A stretch of DNA of 64,000 nt from an uncultured Flavobacteriaceae bacterium (GTDB lineage Bacteria; Bacteroidota; Bacteroidia; Flavobacteriales; Flavobacteriaceae), in the NCBI GenBank assembly GCA_947493175.1, contig CANLQD010000001.1, positions 620,001-684,000 on the forward strand, given 5' to 3'. The notes beneath the pieces are model-generated. The model was not told where the DNA came from and searched no databases. It saw only the letters and a program-made list of their open reading frames with translations. The translations under genes were made by a program, and so were the position numbers. Positions 60,139 through 64,000 of this stretch are shown one piece after another (positions within the stretch are counted from its first letter, which is position 1; each line of letters opens with the position of its first letter).

Positions 60139-60337
60139 CCTAGGGCATTTTTCCATGGATACGTTTTAAAAATTCAATGAAATATCCTATTATTTCTGAA
60201 TATGGTAAGTTGTAACCTACGTTCCCTTTTTGGAACGATACCTGCCACCATAGGAATACCGGCGAGATATACGCCAAATATGTGCTTAAAAAACCATAAT
60301 TCAGTTGTTATAATTAATTCTCACCAATAATTAGACT

Positions 60338-61927
60338 ATGTTCAAACATCTAAAAAACGATCTTCCTGCAAGTATTGTAGTCTTCTTTGTGGCCTTACCG
60401 CTCTGTTTGGGAATTGCCCTAGCAAGTGGGGCTCCTTTATTCTCAGGACTTATAGCAGGTATTGTGGGCGGTATTGTGGTAGGATCTCTCAGTGGATCCC
60501 ATATAGGGGTTAGTGGTCCTGCGGCAGGACTCGCAGCTATCGTTTTAGTGGCCATTGGTTCTTTAGGCTATGAACCTTTTTTGGTATGCGTAGTGCTAGC
60601 GGGAATAATCCAGATAGGTTTTGGTATTCTAAAGGCCGGAATTATCGGATATTATTTTCCTTCTTCCGTAATCAAAGGCATGCTGACGGGAATTGGTATC
60701 ATTATAATTTTAAAGCAAATACCATACTTTTTTGGTTTTGACAAAGATCCCGAAGGAGATTTTGCATTTCTACAGATGGACGGAGAGAATACCTTTACAG
60801 AAATCTTAAATTCCCTTAATGCGCTACTTAGCGGAAACTTCAATAGTGGTGCCACCACCATTGCGTTGATTGCCATGGGTATTCTGATTCTCTGGGATAA
60901 GGTCCTTTCAAAAAAAGCTAGAATTTTTCAATTGGTACAAGGCCCCTTAGTTGCTGTTGTAGTTGGTATTGTTTTTTATCTATTGACCAAGGATGGGGCG
61001 ATGTCTATAAGCAAAGAGCATCTTGTTGCAGTTCCTGTTCCCGACAGCTTGGAGAGCTTTATCGGTCAGTTTAACTTTCCAAAGTTTTCAGTAATCACCC
61101 AGACCGAAGTTTGGGTCACGGCATTTACCATAGCTTTGGTCGCCTCACTCGAAACCTTGTTATGTGTTGAGGCTACCGACAAACTAGATCCAGAGAAAAA
61201 TGTAACGCCCACAAATCGTGAACTATTGGCGCAAGGTACGGGTAATATTATCTCAGGACTTATTGGTGGACTGCCCATTACCCAGGTAATCGTACGGAGT
61301 TCGGCGAACATCCAATCAGGTGGTAAAAGTAAGATGAGTGCGATTATCCATGGGTTCTTTCTCTTGATATCGGTCTTGGCAATTCCGACAATTCTGAACT
61401 TGATTCCCAAATCGGTGTTAGCCGCAGTCCTTTTTATTGTCGGGTTTAAACTTGCGAAACCTGCCTTGTTCAAAACAATGTACAAATTGGGGTGGAAACA
61501 ATTCGTGCCTTTTATCGTTACCGTTCTAGGAATTATTTTTACCGATCTTTTGGTAGGTATTGGTTTGGGCTTAGGAGTAGGTATAATTGTTATTTTGATA
61601 AAGAGTTACCAAAATTCCCATTTCTTGCACAAAGAGGGTGAAGACGTCGATGATGGGCGCATAAAAATGACATTGGCCGAAGAAGTCACATTTTTCAACA
61701 AAGGTGCCATCTTAAAGGAACTTGACAAACTTCCCGAAAATTCGTTTCTGGAACTGGATGTGAGAAAGACCCGTTATTTGGACAACGATATTATCGAAAT
61801 ACTGGATGATTTTACAGAAAAGGCCCGTAACCGAAATATCACTATAAGACTTGTTTCCGAGCGGGGTACCATCGAAAATCCCGAAAGCTATTCGAGCTTT
61901 TTTAGGAGTAACCCAAAGATTTTATAA
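60338..61927 (+). CDS. SulP-family transporter, probable bicarbonate carrier
   Basis: A 529-residue SulP protein. The membrane domain begins with ASIVVFFVALPLCLGIALASG, and the loop and helix pattern to about residue 440 fits SLC26. A short STAS-like end (MTLAEEVTFFNKGAILKELD to the end) is present. Its neighbour is a beta-carbonic anhydrase. Bacterial SulP proteins next to carbonic anhydrase are often Na+/HCO3- carriers (BicA-like), so bicarbonate is the best guess. A 6-bp hairpin CGTTCC/GGAACG (60220-60237) lies in the gap. Confidence 0.88.
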   Translation: MFKHLKNDLPASIVVFFVALPLCLGIALASGAPLFSGLIAGIVGGIVVGSLSGSHIGVSGPAAGLAAIVLVAIGSLGYEPFLVCVVLAGIIQIGFGILKAGIIGYYFPSSVIKGMLTGIGIIIILKQIPYFFGFDKDPEGDFAFLQMDGENTFTEILNSLNALLSGNFNSGATTIALIAMGILILWDKVLSKKARIFQLVQGPLVAVVVGIVFYLLTKDGAMSISKEHLVAVPVPDSLESFIGQFNFPKFSVITQTEVWVTAFTIALVASLETLLCVEATDKLDPEKNVTPTNRELLAQGTGNIISGLIGGLPITQVIVRSSANIQSGGKSKMSAIIHGFFLLISVLAIPTILNLIPKSVLAAVLFIVGFKLAKPALFKTMYKLGWKQFVPFIVTVLGIIFTDLLVGIGLGLGVGIIVILIKSYQNSHFLHKEGEDVDDGRIKMTLAEEVTFFNKGAILKELDKLPENSFLELDVRKTRYLDNDIIEILDDFTEKARNRNITIRLVSERGTIENPESYSSFFRSNPKIL

Positions 61928-62047
61928 CCCCTCGGTCTTGTCTGGAATCGATATTTTTGTTGGCTTTTGCGCTGTACTAAACCAACATGTATTTTAAATG
62001 CTTACGTTTTGAGAATAGAATGAAATTCTTTTTGAACATTGTGCCGA

Positions 62048-62107
62048 AGTAGCAGTGGGCAGTAAACAGCTTGCCCCCTTTAGAACTGCCGAGTGCCACT
62101 GCCTACT
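62048..62107. repeat. TGGCAGT-type imperfect inverted repeat
   Basis: AGTAG-CAGTGG-GCAGT (62048-62063) is complementary in order to ACTGC (62085-62089), CCACTG (62096-62101) and CTACT (62103-62107), with interruptions. Related GGCAGTT/ACTG units occur at 51270-51360. Confidence 0.45.
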
Positions 62108-62108
62108 T

Positions 62109-62171
62109 GTTGAAAAATTGTAGCCCCGAAACTTCGGGGGAAAGTCTTGCACTAAAGTGCATAGTTTCAAC
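62109..62171 (+). ncRNA. Candidate structured RNA with a three-way junction
   Basis: GTTGAAA (62109-62115) pairs with TTTCAAC (62165-62171) and encloses CCCCGAA/TTCGGGG (62124-62130 with 62133-62139) and GCACT/AGTGC (62149-62153 with 62156-62160). All arms are perfect. A small TGGT/ACCA hairpin (62175-62186) follows. It lies 222 bp upstream of pheS. No known riboswitch is recognised; it could be a leader element, a small RNA or part of a repeat. Confidence 0.4.
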
Positions 62172-62360
62172 TAATGGTTGCGACCAATGAAGAGCTTTTT
62201 AAGTAGCGGCCACCAGCGATAATTGTCTTTACAGACTTTAGACGAAGTACCTGTAAACTTAGAATTGTTCGATAACGCTTTGAATCACCGTTTTTCCATT
62301 TGAAAAAAGTGAGACATAGGAGACAGCGCATTATTTATTCTACTGATTTCATAAAAAAGT

Positions 62361-62368
62361 TACCTTTG
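62361..62368 (+). promoter_or_regulatory. -7 promoter box of pheS
   Basis: TACCTTTG matches TAnnTTTG exactly, 24 bp before the ATG at 62393. No strong -33 box is visible. The structured element upstream would not be in this transcript if this is the only promoter. Confidence 0.55.
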
Positions 62369-62392
62369 CCATCATTACAGTAGCATACTCCA

Positions 62393-63412
62393 ATGATTGA
62401 TAAGATAAAAGAACACATCGCCGAGGTAGAACAATTCTCTACAGAATCCAAAGAGGCCCTAGAGGCTTTCCGTATTAAATATTTGGGAAAAAAAGGGCTT
62501 TTAAAAGAGTTTTTCGCCGAGTTTAAAAATGTGGCCAACGATCAAAAAAAGGAGTTCGGTCAAACCATTAATGCTTTACAGAAGGCTGCGAATGAGAAAG
62601 TGAACCAACTTAAAAATTCGTTGGAAAACACAACGGAGGAAAAAGGAACTTATGGTGATCTCACCCGCCCGGGAGAACCGATTGCACTAGGGGCAAGACA
62701 CCCTATTTCAATTGTAAAGAACCAAATCATCGAAATTTTTTCGAGAATAGGTTTCAATGTTTCAGAAGGTCCTGAAATTGAGGACGACTGGCATAACTTC
62801 ACTGCTTTGAACTTGCCAGAATACCATCCTGCACGTGATATGCAGGACACCTTCTTTATTCAGACCGATCCTGATATTCTATTGCGAACCCACACCTCTT
62901 CTGTACAGGTCCGGTACATGGAAAACAATCAACCACCGATACGCACCATCTCACCGGGAAGGGTATATCGCAATGAAGCTATTTCAGCACGTTCACATTG
63001 CTTTTTCCATCAGGTAGAGGGCCTTTATATAGATAAGGATGTTTCTTTTGCCGATTTGAAACAAACATTGCAATTTTTTACCACGGAACTTTTCGGGAAA
63101 TCCAAAATTAGGCTTCGGCCATCCTATTTCCCCTTCACCGAACCAAGTGCCGAGGTCGATGTGTACTGGGGCTTGGAAACAGAAACCGACTATCGTATGA
63201 CCAAGGGTACCGGTTGGCTTGAAATCATGGGCTGTGGTATGGTAGACCCCAACGTACTCGATAATTGTGGTATCGACTCCAAAAAATATTCCGGATTTGC
63301 CTTCGGAATGGGTATTGACAGAATTGCCTTATTGCTTCATCAGATTTCCGATATTCGCCTGCTGAGCGAAAACGACATCCGTTTTTTGGAGCAGTTTAGA
63401 AGTGCCCTATAA
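62393..63412 (+). CDS. pheS: Phenylalanine-tRNA ligase alpha subunit
   Basis: A 339-residue class II aminoacyl-tRNA synthetase subunit charging tRNA-Phe. An N-terminal coiled coil (EVEQFSTESKEALEAFRIKYLGKKGLLKEFF) is followed by motifs TSSVQVRYME, GRVYRNEAISARSHCFFHQVEGLYID and the C-terminal motif FAFGMGIDRIALLLH. The pheT subunit is not adjacent in the visible downstream DNA. The small protein at 63421 follows 8 bp after the stop. Confidence 0.97.
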   Translation: MIDKIKEHIAEVEQFSTESKEALEAFRIKYLGKKGLLKEFFAEFKNVANDQKKEFGQTINALQKAANEKVNQLKNSLENTTEEKGTYGDLTRPGEPIALGARHPISIVKNQIIEIFSRIGFNVSEGPEIEDDWHNFTALNLPEYHPARDMQDTFFIQTDPDILLRTHTSSVQVRYMENNQPPIRTISPGRVYRNEAISARSHCFFHQVEGLYIDKDVSFADLKQTLQFFTTELFGKSKIRLRPSYFPFTEPSAEVDVYWGLETETDYRMTKGTGWLEIMGCGMVDPNVLDNCGIDSKKYSGFAFGMGIDRIALLLHQISDIRLLSENDIRFLEQFRSAL

Positions 63413-63420
63413 TTATTAGC

Positions 63421-63816
63421 GTGAAAAAGGACATTGAAATTCCCATTGCCAAAGATGTTTATGTAGCCATTGTTCATGAATGGGGCAAGGACTTCCTATC
63501 CAAAGATTGGAATGCGTATATCATTAACAATAGGGTATCTCAAATAGACATGGTCCTTATCGTGTCTAAAGGGTTCGATGGGGATAGAAAAACAGCCACT
63601 ATGCGCCACGGTATTGGTGTTGTTGAGGGAAAATCGTCAGAAAAAATAGAATTGGTACAAGAAGCGGTGCTAGCACTGAACAACGAATTCTTCGTTACCT
63701 ACTATGCCGACGATAAATTGTATGAAAAACGATTCTTTTTTGAAAAGCACAGTGTTTCCGAGAAAAATTTGAGACCTATACCGATACTCGATAAACAAGG
63801 TGTCCTTGCTTCTTAA
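63421..63816 (+). CDS. Small conserved hypothetical protein downstream of pheS
   Basis: A 131-residue soluble protein with a GTG start. Key segments are VYVAIVHEWGKDFLSKDWNAYIINN, a DGDRKTATMRHGIG loop and an aromatic, acidic end (YYADDKLYEKRFFFEKH). No signal or membrane segments. The 8-bp spacing after pheS suggests co-transcription. I do not recognise a family name. Confidence 0.7.
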   Translation: MKKDIEIPIAKDVYVAIVHEWGKDFLSKDWNAYIINNRVSQIDMVLIVSKGFDGDRKTATMRHGIGVVEGKSSEKIELVQEAVLALNNEFFVTYYADDKLYEKRFFFEKHSVSEKNLRPIPILDKQGVLAS

Positions 63817-64000
63817 TGCTTCTTTTAATAGAAACCCACTAGGTAAACAGGCCCCTTTCATCATGAAAAATCTCACAACCCATAAACCTATGAAATCAAG
63901 AAAATATCAAAGGTGCTAAGAAAACGCCCATTCTTCTCCTTACATAAAAAGTGTACGACCTGGATACTGTATTGAATATGTGATGAGCCCCAATTAGTTA
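63817..64000. other. Gene-free end of window
   Basis: About 180 bp without a credible gene. The only frame is an 18-codon ORF starting at ATG 63863, which is too short to call. Confidence 0.5.

Noticed and set aside
62109..62171. Possible tRNA or known riboswitch in the structured element
   Set aside because: No T-arm GTTC/TTCGAA pattern, anticodon arm or known riboswitch core could be matched, so only an unclassified structured RNA is proposed.

Overview
The window looks like chromosomal DNA from a marine member of the Flavobacteriaceae (Bacteroidota), in the broad neighbourhood of Zobellia or Maribacter; the genus is an inference. The support is the gene content (a complete moxR/bat aerotolerance operon, an alpha-2-macroglobulin/PbpC pair, many short SPII lipoproteins), several matches to the Bacteroidota -7 promoter box TAnnTTTG, weak or absent Shine-Dalgarno sequences, and moderate-to-low GC. 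There is no rRNA, recognisable tRNA, complete insertion sequence, prophage or CRISPR array.

Layout. 1-3.9 kb: the 3' end of a DUF3298-type gene, a DinB-fold protein, an ArsR regulator with a palindromic operator downstream of it, a 46-codon small ORF, an Asp/Glu racemase, an ArsC-fold reductase and an EamA transporter. 4-8.7 kb: a minus-strand sugar or sugar-acid catabolic cluster (Gfo/Idh/MocA oxidoreductase, FCD-type GntR repressor, ACS-type MFS importer, D-lyxose isomerase-type cupin, TIM-barrel isomerase), with a perfect 23-bp palindrome just before the repressor gene. 8.8-12.5 kb: nitronate monooxygenase, bestrophin-like channel, YheT-type hydrolase and a cytochrome c lipoprotein closed by a terminator. 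12.6-19.2 kb: a divergent DoxX/MerR pair with a 20-bp MerR dyad, short orphan genes, a SulP transporter, a divergent PhyH/AraC pair and an orphan lipoprotein.

19.4-25.2 kb: glycerol-3-phosphate metabolism (gpsA, glpD, glpK) enclosing an S33 peptidase lipoprotein. 25.3-35.6 kb: PbpC and alpha-2-macroglobulin with small genes between them and CvpA on the opposite strand. 36-39.5 kb: a CAP-domain lipoprotein, 3-hydroxyanthranilate dioxygenase, DUF1304 and SnoaL-like proteins, and an ALDH7-type dehydrogenase. 39.5-41.8 kb: a 42-aa hydrophobic small ORF with its own terminator, a hairpin-rich intergenic region, and an OmpA-domain gene paired with a membrane-anchored helix-hairpin-helix protein. 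41.8-50.1 kb: acyl-ACP desaturase, a metallophosphatase, a fructokinase/amylosucrase operon, an AlbA_2-type protein, an SDR and an aldo/keto reductase. 50.2-59.4 kb: moxR-DUF58-(two-TM protein)-batA-batB-batC-batD-batE. 59.5-64 kb: beta-carbonic anhydrase followed by a second SulP transporter, a structured intergenic element, pheS and a small conserved protein.

The most informative non-coding signals are the operators of the GntR, MerR, ArsR and glpK loci, a GGTT/AGTT-rich tract ahead of two minus-strand terminators, a potential three-way-junction RNA upstream of pheS, and small interspersed palindromes. I did not find a clearly new multi-gene system. The best candidates for undescribed biology are the OmpA/HhH pair, the small ORFs with dedicated regulatory DNA, and the structured intergenic elements.
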